Origin: Herbidospora yilanensis
GTDB taxonomy: Bacteria; Actinomycetota; Actinomycetes; Streptosporangiales; Streptosporangiaceae
DNA length: 64,000 bases
Direction: 5' to 3'
Assembly (NCBI RefSeq): GCF_001570565.1
Contig: NZ_BBXE01000023.1
Span: 124,001 to 188,000, forward strand
Part shown: piece by piece, positions 28,877-36,660 of the stretch
Layout of the letters: the number at the start of each line of letters is the position of its first letter
Position numbering within the stretch: the first letter of the stretch is position 1
Made by a program: the position numbers and the translations under genes
Notes under the pieces: model-generated
What the model was told of the DNA's origin: nothing
Databases searched by the model: none
What the model saw: only the letters and a program-made list of their open reading frames with translations

Positions 28877-28906
28877 AGACCTCTCACGCCCGTGAGGGGT
28901 CTTTTT
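28877..28906 (+). terminator. Attenuator terminator in the cimA leader
   Basis: AGACCTCTCACG (28877-28888) pairs with CGTGAGGGGTCT (28891-28902), one G-U pair, with TTTT directly after. It lies between the leader peptide and cimA. Confidence 0.82.
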
Positions 28907-28937
28907 GTTTGTCTCGCAATCACCCCAAGGAACCGAG

Positions 28938-30512
28938 ATGGCCGACGACCGCTTCCACGTGTACGACACCACGCTCCGCGACGGCGCTCAGCAGGAGGGC
29001 CTCAACCTCTCCGTGGCCGACAAGCTCGCCGTCGCCCGTCACCTGGACGCCCTGGGGGTCGGTTTCATCGAGGGCGGTTGGCCGGGCGCCAACCCCAAGG
29101 ACACGGAGTTCTTCCGGCGCGCTCAAACAGAGCTCGACCTGAAGCACGCGCAACTCGCCGCGTTCGGCGCGACCCGCCGGGCCGGAGTGAAGGCCGCCGA
29201 CGACCCACTGGTGGCCGCCCTGCGCGACTCCGGCGCGCCCGTCGTGACCCTTGTCGCCAAGAGCCACGACCGGCACGTCGAACTGGCCCTCCGCACGACT
29301 CTGGAGGAGAACCTCGCGATGATCCGCGACACGGTCTCCCACCTGCGTGCGGAGGGCCAGCGGGTGTTCCTCGACGCGGAACACTTCTTCGACGGCTACA
29401 AGTCCAACCCCGCCTACGCCCTGGAAGTGCTCCGGACGGCGGCCGAGGCCGGGGCGTCGGTGATCGCCCTGTGCGACACGAACGGCGGGATGTTGCCCGA
29501 CGAGCTGGCGGACGTCGTCCACAACGCGGTTCAGACCAGCGCCCGGATCGGCATCCACTGCCACGACGACACCGGCTGCGCCGTCGCCAACACCCTGGCG
29601 GCCGTGCGGGCCGGGGCGACCCACGTGCAGGGCTGCGCCAACGGCTACGGCGAGCGCTCGGGCAACGCGAACCTGTTCACCGTGGTGGCGAACCTGCAGC
29701 TCAAGCGGGGCTTCGACCTCGTGCCGCCGGAGGCGCTGCGCGACCTGACCCGCATCGCCCACGCCATCACCGAGGTCACCAACGTGACCCCCAACTCCCA
29801 CGCCCCCTACGTCGGCGCCTCCGCCTTCGCCCACAAGGCCGGCCTCCACGCCTCGGCGATCAAGGTCGACCCGAACCTCTACCAGCACATCGACCCCGCC
29901 GAGGTCGGCAACGACATGCGCATGCTGGTCTCCGACATGGCCGGCCGCGCCTCGGTCGAGCTGAAGGGCCGCGAGCTCGGCTACGACCTGACCGGCGACC
30001 AGTCGCGGGAGCTCGTCGACCGGGTGAAGGACCTGGAGTCGCGCGGCCACACCTTCGAGGCCGCCGACGCGTCGTTCGAGCTGCTGCTCCGCGACACCCT
30101 CCACGGCGAGAGCCGCCGCCACTTCACCGTGGAGTCGTGGCGGGTGATCGTCGAACGCCGCCCGACGGGCGAGGTCGTCAGCGAGGCGACCGTGAAGGTC
30201 CACGCCAAGGGCGAGCGCATCGTCGCCACCGGCGAGGGCAACGGCCCCGTGAACGCCCTCGACCGGGCCGTCCGGCTGGCGCTGGAGAAGCTCTACCCCG
30301 AGCTGGCGACCGTCGAGCTGATCGACTTCAAGGTCCGCATCCTGGAGGGCACCCACGGCACCGACGCGGTGACCCGCGTCCTGGTGACGTCGAGCGACCC
30401 GAAGGGCGACTGGAGCACGGTCGGCGTCGACGAGAACATCATCGAGGCGTCCTGGCACGCCCTGGAGCAGGCGGTGACGTTCGGCCTGCTCCGCGCCGGA
30501 TACGAAATCTAA
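28938..30512 (+). CDS. cimA: (R)-citramalate synthase
   Basis: 524 residues from ATG 28938 (AAGGAA upstream). It condenses pyruvate with acetyl-CoA to citramalate, the threonine-independent entry to isoleucine. Markers: YDTTLRDGAQQEGLNLS, GFIEGGWPGANPKDTEFF, metal-binding HCHDDTGCAVANTLAAV, GCANGYGERSGNANL, and the C-terminal LeuA-type regulatory domain (VIVERRPTGEVV to ILEGTHGTDAVTRV). GWPGANPKD is characteristic of CimA rather than LeuA. Leader-peptide attenuation is expected. Confidence 0.93.
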   Translation: MADDRFHVYDTTLRDGAQQEGLNLSVADKLAVARHLDALGVGFIEGGWPGANPKDTEFFRRAQTELDLKHAQLAAFGATRRAGVKAADDPLVAALRDSGAPVVTLVAKSHDRHVELALRTTLEENLAMIRDTVSHLRAEGQRVFLDAEHFFDGYKSNPAYALEVLRTAAEAGASVIALCDTNGGMLPDELADVVHNAVQTSARIGIHCHDDTGCAVANTLAAVRAGATHVQGCANGYGERSGNANLFTVVANLQLKRGFDLVPPEALRDLTRIAHAITEVTNVTPNSHAPYVGASAFAHKAGLHASAIKVDPNLYQHIDPAEVGNDMRMLVSDMAGRASVELKGRELGYDLTGDQSRELVDRVKDLESRGHTFEAADASFELLLRDTLHGESRRHFTVESWRVIVERRPTGEVVSEATVKVHAKGERIVATGEGNGPVNALDRAVRLALEKLYPELATVELIDFKVRILEGTHGTDAVTRVLVTSSDPKGDWSTVGVDENIIEASWHALEQAVTFGLLRAGYEI

Positions 30513-30533
30513 CTGCCGCGCCTCCGGCGCGAT

Positions 30534-32201
30534 CTAGACGAGGTCCTTGCCCGAAACCTTGAAGGTGACCGGCCCGTTCGGGGTGTGCGCGATGACCGTG
30601 CGCCCCGAACAGGTCACCGACCCCTCGGCGGTGCCCGGCACGACCACGGTCAGCAGGCCCTTGGCCGACGGTGACACGATCACCGGGGCGGCGGTCTTCT
30701 GCATGTAGGTCTGGGAGATCCACCCCTGGAAGGGCTTCGGCCGGCCGGAGACGATCTGCTGGCCCTTCACCGGCTTGCAGCCCGGCAGCACGAACTGCAC
30801 GACGGAGGCCCGCCAGTCGTTGTCCTTGACCACGACCCGGCCGCCGCCGTTGCCGGCGACCGACATGCGCGGATCGAGGTGCCACAGGTTGCGCACCTTC
30901 CCGGACGCGACCGTGTCGAGGACCGCCATGACGTCCTTCTTGTCGTGGTTGACCAGCACGGCCCTGGTCCGGCTGACGCCGTAGGCCCGGTCGGTCAGCG
31001 TGTACGACTGGCGGTCGTCCTTGACGGTCTTCTTCGTCAGCGACGACGGCGTGCCCGGCCGCAGCCTGCGCCCCTGGGGGATCGGGACGTTGTGGGCCTC
31101 GGGGCTGAGGGTCCAGTTGCGGTAGGGGCTCGGCTCGTAGGAGTGGAACCCGGCCTCGGTCAGGATCGGCCGCCCCTGGGCGTAGTAGGTGACGCCGAGG
31201 TGGTCTTCGTGGCCGTGGAACTTCATGCCGGGGCCGTACCGGATCGAGTAGTAGGAGGCCTCTTTGGAATCCCAGGCGGACCGGCCGAAGACGTACCCGG
31301 CCTTGTAGATCTGGACCTTCGAGTCGGGCCGCGCGTAGGCGGAGGGCTGCACGTCGGCCGCGCCGTCGCCGATCGGCACCAGGAAGCCGTTGGGCATCGT
31401 GGCGGCCGAGATGTGCTCGGGCATCAGGTCGAAGCGGGCGGCCATCTCGGCGGGCACCTTCTGGCCGCACTCGCGGATCCGGTCCATGGCGACCTTGAGC
31501 CGCTCGTGGAAGTAGATCGCGTAGCGGGGCGACTGCTCCAGCAGGGCGCCCTGGGAGTCGACGTCCATCTTGGTGGTCGTCGTCATCCGGCTCAGCGCCT
31601 TGGACTTCCAGGCCGCCTTGCCCATGCGGCACCCGACGCCCAGCAGGGCGATGTCGGCGTCGAGCCCGTGGTTGTGCCCCCACTTGTAGTTGGAGTTGTC
31701 GTTGAGGAACCGCGCGTGGCCGTTGAGGCTGTCGGTCAGCCACTTGGCCGAGACGTGCTTCGACAGGCACACCAGCACCGGAGTCCGCAACGAGACGGTG
31801 TGCTCCGCCCACGCCAGCTTCGGGGTGTTCCGCCCGTGGTAGGGGTTCTTCTCGACCCAGTCCTTGATCACGGCGGTGCCGCGGGCCAGGTAGGAGGCCT
31901 TGCCGGTGGTCTCGTAGTCGGCCACCAGCCGCCCGGCCCAGCGCAGCGACTGGAACACCATGACCCACGACCGGTTCTTGTACGGGTCGAGCTTCCAGTC
32001 GACCCTGTCGCCGATCTTGACCGGATCGAGATCGAGGAAGCCCAGCTCACCGTCCATGACCTCGGGGGAGGTCGGCGTCGAGGGCAGCCACTCACCCTGA
32101 CACTCCGTCGTCTTCGCCACGGCATGGGCGGGCCCGGCCTGAATCAGGCTGCCTAACACGACAAGAACGGCGAACACGCCGAATCGGATACGGCGCGTCA
32201 C
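30534..32201 (-). CDS. Secreted alginate-lyase/heparinase-type polysaccharide lyase
   Basis: 555 residues from GTG 32201 (GGAAGGAAC upstream; ATG 32216 is an alternative). The signal peptide ends near QAGPAHA. An alpha-toroid domain follows with WVEKNPYHGRNTPKLAWAEH and NYKWGHNHGLDADIALLGV, including conserved Asn, His and Tyr positions of the alginate_lyase fold. The C-terminal heparinase II/III beta domain has RYGPGMKFHGHEDHLGVTYY and EAGFHSYE. It should cleave a uronate-containing polymer outside the cell. There is no carbohydrate operon around it, so the polymer is unknown. Convergent with cimA, 21 bp apart. Confidence 0.85.
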   Translation of the reverse strand: MTRRIRFGVFAVLVVLGSLIQAGPAHAVAKTTECQGEWLPSTPTSPEVMDGELGFLDLDPVKIGDRVDWKLDPYKNRSWVMVFQSLRWAGRLVADYETTGKASYLARGTAVIKDWVEKNPYHGRNTPKLAWAEHTVSLRTPVLVCLSKHVSAKWLTDSLNGHARFLNDNSNYKWGHNHGLDADIALLGVGCRMGKAAWKSKALSRMTTTTKMDVDSQGALLEQSPRYAIYFHERLKVAMDRIRECGQKVPAEMAARFDLMPEHISAATMPNGFLVPIGDGAADVQPSAYARPDSKVQIYKAGYVFGRSAWDSKEASYYSIRYGPGMKFHGHEDHLGVTYYAQGRPILTEAGFHSYEPSPYRNWTLSPEAHNVPIPQGRRLRPGTPSSLTKKTVKDDRQSYTLTDRAYGVSRTRAVLVNHDKKDVMAVLDTVASGKVRNLWHLDPRMSVAGNGGGRVVVKDNDWRASVVQFVLPGCKPVKGQQIVSGRPKPFQGWISQTYMQKTAAPVIVSPSAKGLLTVVVPGTAEGSVTCSGRTVIAHTPNGPVTFKVSGKDLV

Positions 32202-32306
32202 GCCTGTTCCTTCCATACGGGGGGCGCGGCTCATGCTGGCCGACGGTGCGTGACAGGTCAAGTCGGTCGGCTGAGCCTGGGAAACCCCTGAGAGGCCGGG
32301 AACGTG

Positions 32307-32966
32307 CTAATCGGCGATCTCGTGGGCCAGCCGGAGCGAAAGATCCTTGTACCAGTCCAGAGCGAACTGCCGGATCTCCGCGAGGTGATCGTCGCTGAGA
32401 TCGTACTGCGCGAAGATCTGGTCATCGAGATATGTCGCCGTCTCCAGCCGCTCGACGAGGTGCGTGAGGCTGAAGCGGTCTTCGAAGACCGCCCCGAGGC
32501 GCTCCAACTGGCCGAAACTGTAGAACTCCCGAACCGACGCCACATCGATGAGGTCACGGGCGACGCTGCGTCCGTGGAGCGCGGCCACCTTCATGCCCAC
32601 CATGTCGTCGAGGCTGGCCACCGGCAGGTCGTGCTTCCGGACGGGTTCCTTCTGGAGCGGTTCCTTCATGAGGTCTACGGCGCAGGTCTGCTCGGTGATC
32701 GGATCGATGACGATCAGGCGACCGAGAAGGGGAGTGCCGCGAACCTCTTCGACGGTGAAGCCGTGCCGCCGGAAGGCTTCGGCCATCGCTCGCGTGGCCA
32801 CGGGGATGGACGGGGCGTCGAAGGTGGCGAAATCGAGGTCCTGGCTCGGCCGATCGACCAGACCATGGGCTCGCATGGCGTATCCGCCGGCCAGGACCAG
32901 GCGATGCTCGTCGCACACTTCGAGTGCGACCGACAGGACGCGCCGATGAAAATCGGGCATCTCCAT
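32307..32966 (-). CDS. AbiEii-like nucleotidyltransferase
   Basis: 219 residues. LVLAGGYAMRAHGLVDRPSQDLDFATFD matches the Gly-Gly and DxD core of the nucleotidyltransferase fold used by AbiEii/MenT toxins. A third acidic position is in TCAVDLMKEP, and the helix with LDDMVGMKVAALHGRSVARDLIDV is also typical. AbiEii-type toxins transfer nucleotides to tRNA or another target. The gene overlaps its upstream partner by one base (TGATG), as toxin-antitoxin pairs often do. Part of an accessory patch; base composition is a little less GC-rich than its flanks. Toxicity is inferred. Confidence 0.75.
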   Translation of the reverse strand: MEMPDFHRRVLSVALEVCDEHRLVLAGGYAMRAHGLVDRPSQDLDFATFDAPSIPVATRAMAEAFRRHGFTVEEVRGTPLLGRLIVIDPITEQTCAVDLMKEPLQKEPVRKHDLPVASLDDMVGMKVAALHGRSVARDLIDVASVREFYSFGQLERLGAVFEDRFSLTHLVERLETATYLDDQIFAQYDLSDDHLAEIRQFALDWYKDLSLRLAHEIAD

Positions 32967-33358
32967 CAGGCGGAACGCCTCGCCTCGATCGTCTCCCGGG
33001 CACGGCGCATCTCGGCCTTGAGTGCGGGCGCCGCCTGCTCGGCCACCTCACGAAGGACAGGGAAGCGCCCTTCCCAGGTCTCGATGTATGCGGGTCCGAG
33101 CATCCGGTGCAGCAGGGGCCAGACCTCAAGCAGGTGCTCAGCCGTCAGGTAGTGCTCGACGTCGGCCCGGACGCCCTCGGTGATCACGATCTGGTACATC
33201 ATCAGGCACTGCGTGGGATCTCCCAGGTCGAAACTGCGGAGACCTGACCAGCAGAGCTTCAGCGGGAGATCGACGACTCCGTCGGCGGGGCCGCGCAGCG
33301 CCGCCAATGAGGTGGGCGCGCGGTCCGGGACGTCCGCGTAGCGACTCGGAAGGGCCAT
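32966..33358 (-). CDS. Unknown partner of the AbiEii-like protein
   Basis: 130 residues, first gene of the pair. No helix-turn-helix of the AbiEi antitoxin type is apparent. The middle reads DLPLKLCWSGLRSFDLGDPTQCLMMYQIVITEG and the rest is mostly helical with a basic C-terminus (MRRARETIEARRSA). Its first-gene position and one-base overlap suggest an antitoxin or regulatory subunit. I do not recognise the family. Confidence 0.65.
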   Translation of the reverse strand: MALPSRYADVPDRAPTSLAALRGPADGVVDLPLKLCWSGLRSFDLGDPTQCLMMYQIVITEGVRADVEHYLTAEHLLEVWPLLHRMLGPAYIETWEGRFPVLREVAEQAAPALKAEMRRARETIEARRSA

Positions 33359-33419
33359 GTCCTCAGTATCCCCCGCCCCGCCTCGTCGCGCAGGGGATTG
33401 GTTCAGATCCTGTACAGGA

Positions 33420-33701
33420 CTAGACTGCCGCCGGGCCGGTGCTCTGGACCACGTCGAACGTCCATACCTCCGCCTGTCCCTGCCCGTGCCCCTGCCCCGC
33501 CCATCGCTGGAAGTCCTCCTCGCTGCGCCACCGCGTGTAGACCAGGTACTTGTCCGTCCCCTCGACCGGGCGCAGCAGTTCGAACCACTCGAAGCCGTCG
33601 GCCGTCTCCACCATTCCGGCCCGGCCGGCGAACCGCCGTTCGAGGTCGTCGCGCATCTCCGCCGGGATGGTCAGGACGTTGATCTTCACTACCGATGCCA
33701 T
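33420..33701 (-). CDS. MhuD/IsdG-like antibiotic-biosynthesis-monooxygenase domain protein
   Basis: 93 residues. VVKINVLTIPAEMRDDLERRFAGRAGMVE, GFEWFELLRPVEGTDKYLVYTRW and DFQRWAG follow mycobacterial MhuD closely, including the active-site Asn near residue 8 and the conserved Trp. The segment that carries the haem-ligand His in MhuD appears about ten residues shorter here and reads GQGHGQGQAEVW. It may be a haem-degrading oxygenase with an altered pocket or a related dimeric ABM protein. Divergent from the FAH gene. Confidence 0.75.
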   Translation of the reverse strand: MASVVKINVLTIPAEMRDDLERRFAGRAGMVETADGFEWFELLRPVEGTDKYLVYTRWRSEEDFQRWAGQGHGQGQAEVWTFDVVQSTGPAAV

Positions 33702-33733
33702 GGCGCCACCTTACGAGGCACTAGCCTGGGACG

Positions 33734-34504
33734 GTGCGTATCGCGAGGTTCTCCACTGGTGGCGGGGTCGCCTTCGGTGTGGTCGAAGAGGGCGAGCAGG
33801 TGCTCGCGAGGATCGACGGTCATCCCTTCGGCGGGGTGTCGCTGACGGGGGAGCGGTTCCCCGTGGCCGAGGTGCGCATGGTCGCGCCGATGTTGCCGTC
33901 CAAGGTCGTGGCGATCGGGCGCAACTACGCCGACCACGCCAAGGAGATGGGCAACGACGTGCCGTCCGAGCCGATGATCTTCCTGAAGCCGTCGACCTCG
34001 GTCATCGGGCACAACGAACCCATCGCCTATCCCGAGAACCTCACCCAGCACGTCGACTACGAGGGCGAGCTCGCCGTCGTCATCGGGCGGTTGTGCCGCG
34101 ACGTGCCGGCCGAGCGGGCCGGCGACGTCATCCTCGGCTACACCTGCGCCAACGACGTGACGGCCCGTGACCTCCAGCGCAAGGACGTCCAGTTCACCCG
34201 GGCCAAGGGGTTCGACACGTTCTGCCCGCTCGGGCCGTGGATCGAGACCGACCTCGACGCGTCCGACCTCGCGCTGACCACCACGGTCAACGGCGAGTTG
34301 CGGCAGAGCGGGCGCACCTCCCAGCTGATCTTCGACATCCCGGCGCTCATCGCCCACGTGACCGCCGTCATGACCCTCCTGCCGGGTGACGTCATCCTCA
34401 CCGGCACCCCCGCCGGCGTCGGGCCGGTCAAGCCCGGTGACGAGGTCTCCGTGGGCATCGAAGGCATTGGAACTCTCACCAACAGGGTTGTCTCTCGTGA
34501 CTGA
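33734..34504 (+). CDS. Fumarylacetoacetate hydrolase family protein
   Basis: 256 residues from GTG 33734. [17 protein letters not shown], then [15 protein letters not shown], the metal ligands in [13 protein letters not shown] and [14 protein letters not shown], and [17 protein letters not shown] define the FAH fold with Mg2+/Mn2+. The family includes oxaloacetate decarboxylase/acylpyruvase-like enzymes; substrate not determined. Its last 8 bp overlap gltX, a pairing common in actinobacteria. Confidence 0.9.
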   Translation: MRIARFSTGGGVAFGVVEEGEQVLARIDGHPFGGVSLTGERFPVAEVRMVAPMLPSKVVAIGRNYADHAKEMGNDVPSEPMIFLKPSTSVIGHNEPIAYPENLTQHVDYEGELAVVIGRLCRDVPAERAGDVILGYTCANDVTARDLQRKDVQFTRAKGFDTFCPLGPWIETDLDASDLALTTTVNGELRQSGRTSQLIFDIPALIAHVTAVMTLLPGDVILTGTPAGVGPVKPGDEVSVGIEGIGTLTNRVVSRD

Positions 34505-35864
34505 GGTACGTGTTCGCTTCGCGCCGTCCCCCACCGGCATGTTCCACGTGGGCGGCGCCCGGTCGGCCCTCTTCAACTGGGCCGTCGCCGAGCAGACCGG
34601 CGGAAAGTTCGTGCTCCGGATCGAGGACACCGACGCCGCCCGCAACCGCCCCGAATGGACCGACGGCATCATCTCGGCGCTGGCGTGGATCGGCATCCAC
34701 AGCGAGTCGCCGCTGTTCGAGGGCCCCTACTTCCAGTCGGCCTACGCCGACCAGCACCGCGAGACGGCCGCCCGCCTCCACAAGGAGGGCCGCGCCTACC
34801 ACTGCACGTGCACCCGCGACGACGTGAAGGCCCGCACGGGCTCGGAGCACAAGGGCTACGACGGCTACTGCCGCGACCGCGGCCTGACCGAGGGCGCGCT
34901 GCGCTTCCGCACCCCCGACACCGGCATCACCGTGGTCGAAGACCTGGTCAGGGGCACGGTCGAGTTCCCCAACGACGCGATGGAAGACTTCGTGATCTCC
35001 CGCGCCGACGGCTCGCCGCTGTTCGTGCTGGCCAACGTGGTCGACGACGTCGAGATGGGCATCACCGAGGTCGTCCGCGCCGAGGAGCACCTGTCGAACA
35101 CGCCGAAGCAGCAGTTGTTGTGGGAGGCCCTCGGCCACACCCCGCCCGTGTGGGCGCACCTGCCGGTGATCGTCAACGAGAAGCGCCAGAAGTTGTCGAA
35201 GCGGCGCGACAAGGTCGCCCTGGAGTCCTACCGCGACGAGGGCTACCTGGCCGAGGCCATGGTCAACTACCTGATGCTGCTCGGCTGGGGCCCCGGCGAC
35301 GACCGCGAGATCATGCCGTGGTCCGAGATGGCCCCCCTGTTCGACCTGCGCAAGGTGAACCTGTCGTCCGCCTTCTTCGACGAGAAGAAGCTGCGCGCCT
35401 TCAACGGCGAATACATCCGCAGGCTGACCCTCGCCGAGTTCGTCGAGCGCTGCGACCCGTTCCTCGACCCCGCGTGGGACCGCGCGACGTTCCTGAAGGT
35501 CGCCGAACTGGCCCAGACCCGCGTGGCGGTCCTGTCGGAGATCGCCCCGAACGTCGACTTCCTCTTCCTCGACGAGCCCGTCCACGACCAGCAGTCGTGG
35601 GAGAAGGCCATGAAGGCGGGCGCGACCGAGATCCTGACCGGCTACGCCGGCCGCCTGGCCACCGTCGACTGGACCCCCGACGCCCTCAAGACCGCCCTGG
35701 AGGAGGTCGGCGCCGAACACGGCCTCAAGCTGGGCAAGGCCCAGGCCCCGGTCCGCGTGGCGATCACCGGCCGCACGGTCGGCCTGCCGCTGTTCGAGTC
35801 CATCGAGGTCCTCGGCCGCGAGAAGTCGATCGAACGCGTCAACGCGGCCCTGTCCAAGCTCTGA
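34497..35864 (+). CDS. gltX: Glutamyl-tRNA synthetase
   Basis: 455 residues from GTG 34497 inside the end of the FAH gene. Class I signature [22 protein letters not shown] (HIGH-like) and KLSKRRDKV (KMSKS-like) are intact. With GatCAB in this window and no glutaminyl-tRNA synthetase seen, it is probably non-discriminating: it charges both tRNA-Glu and tRNA-Gln with glutamate, and GatCAB corrects the latter. tRNA genes for both lie 3 kb downstream. Confidence 0.96.
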   Translation: MTEVRVRFAPSPTGMFHVGGARSALFNWAVAEQTGGKFVLRIEDTDAARNRPEWTDGIISALAWIGIHSESPLFEGPYFQSAYADQHRETAARLHKEGRAYHCTCTRDDVKARTGSEHKGYDGYCRDRGLTEGALRFRTPDTGITVVEDLVRGTVEFPNDAMEDFVISRADGSPLFVLANVVDDVEMGITEVVRAEEHLSNTPKQQLLWEALGHTPPVWAHLPVIVNEKRQKLSKRRDKVALESYRDEGYLAEAMVNYLMLLGWGPGDDREIMPWSEMAPLFDLRKVNLSSAFFDEKKLRAFNGEYIRRLTLAEFVERCDPFLDPAWDRATFLKVAELAQTRVAVLSEIAPNVDFLFLDEPVHDQQSWEKAMKAGATEILTGYAGRLATVDWTPDALKTALEEVGAEHGLKLGKAQAPVRVAITGRTVGLPLFESIEVLGREKSIERVNAALSKL

Positions 35865-35870
35865 CCGCGC

Positions 35871-35905
35871 CGGCCGCCTGCCCGATCACGGCAGGCGGCC
35901 GTCTT
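35871..35905 (+). terminator. Terminator after gltX
   Basis: A 12-bp perfect stem, CGGCCGCCTGCC with GGCAGGCGGCCG, a 7-nt loop and TCTTC after it. Confidence 0.75.
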
Positions 35906-35910
35906 CAAGC

Positions 35911-36007
35911 CCTTCCGTTACGGCTCCGCCCACCCCGGCCCCGCCCGCCGCCTCCGCACCCCGCCGCGACCGGCGCTCCTCACCCGCTCCCGCCTCCCGC
36001 CGCGACG
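35911..36007 (+). repeat. Dispersed GC-rich intergenic repeat, copy B
   Basis: Begins CCTTCCGTTACGGCTCCGCC and ends CCGCCGCGACG. By eye it matches copy A (7959-8054) almost throughout, differing at scattered positions. It lies directly after the gltX terminator in the same orientation as the gene. Confidence 0.75.
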
Positions 36008-36078
36008 CGGGCACCCCAGGGTCGCCGGCCGAAAAGACCAGGGTCCACACGTCGTCACGTCAGCCGCACACTGGGCGC

Positions 36079-36657
36079 ATGTCCTTACGCTCCAGGTTGG
36101 CCCGCGCGTTCGTCGCGGTCACGGTCGCCGCCACCGTCGTGCTGGCCCCGGCCGGACCGGCGTCCGCCGGGATCTGGCAGATCACCGACGGGTTCGAGCC
36201 CGGCAGCAATCCGGCGTCCCGGTGGTCGCCCACCGTCGTGGGCACCTGCTGGGGGCCCTACTACACGGGCGGCATCGGGCCCGCCCGCACCGGCACCGGC
36301 TTCGCCCACTGGCGGGTGCTCTATCGGCCCGACTGGTGCTCGATCGGGCGCACCATCACCCTCACGCCGGTGGTGACCCGCCCGGGGCCCATCAGGTGCA
36401 GCGCGGGCGTCTGGGCGCGGCTGCGCGGCGGGGACCCCCAGTTCGCCCTCGAAGTGATCGATCCCGACACCTGGACGTACATCGCGCTGAAGACGGTGCC
36501 CTATCCGGGCTGGAGGGCCGACTACACCCTCCACACGGTGAGCTGGACCGCGCAGCGCGCCGACGTCGTGCTCCGGCTCACCCTGGGGGCCATGGGGAAC
36601 GGCCCTTATCCGGCCGAGATCGAACTCGACGACGTCGTCGTGCAGTGCACCTACTGA
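36079..36657 (+). CDS. Small secreted protein of unknown function
   Basis: 192 residues. A clear signal peptide ends at ASAGIW (near 30). The mature part has four cysteines (TCWGPYY, DWCSIG, IRCSAG, VQCTY) and alternating strands such as ADYTLHTVSWTAQRADVVLRLTLG and AEIELDDVVV. This looks like a jelly-roll, carbohydrate-binding-type beta sandwich. I cannot name a family. Four bp separate its stop from the convergent peptidase stop. Confidence 0.65.
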   Translation: MSLRSRLARAFVAVTVAATVVLAPAGPASAGIWQITDGFEPGSNPASRWSPTVVGTCWGPYYTGGIGPARTGTGFAHWRVLYRPDWCSIGRTITLTPVVTRPGPIRCSAGVWARLRGGDPQFALEVIDPDTWTYIALKTVPYPGWRADYTLHTVSWTAQRADVVLRLTLGAMGNGPYPAEIELDDVVVQCTY

Positions 36658-36660
36658 TCG

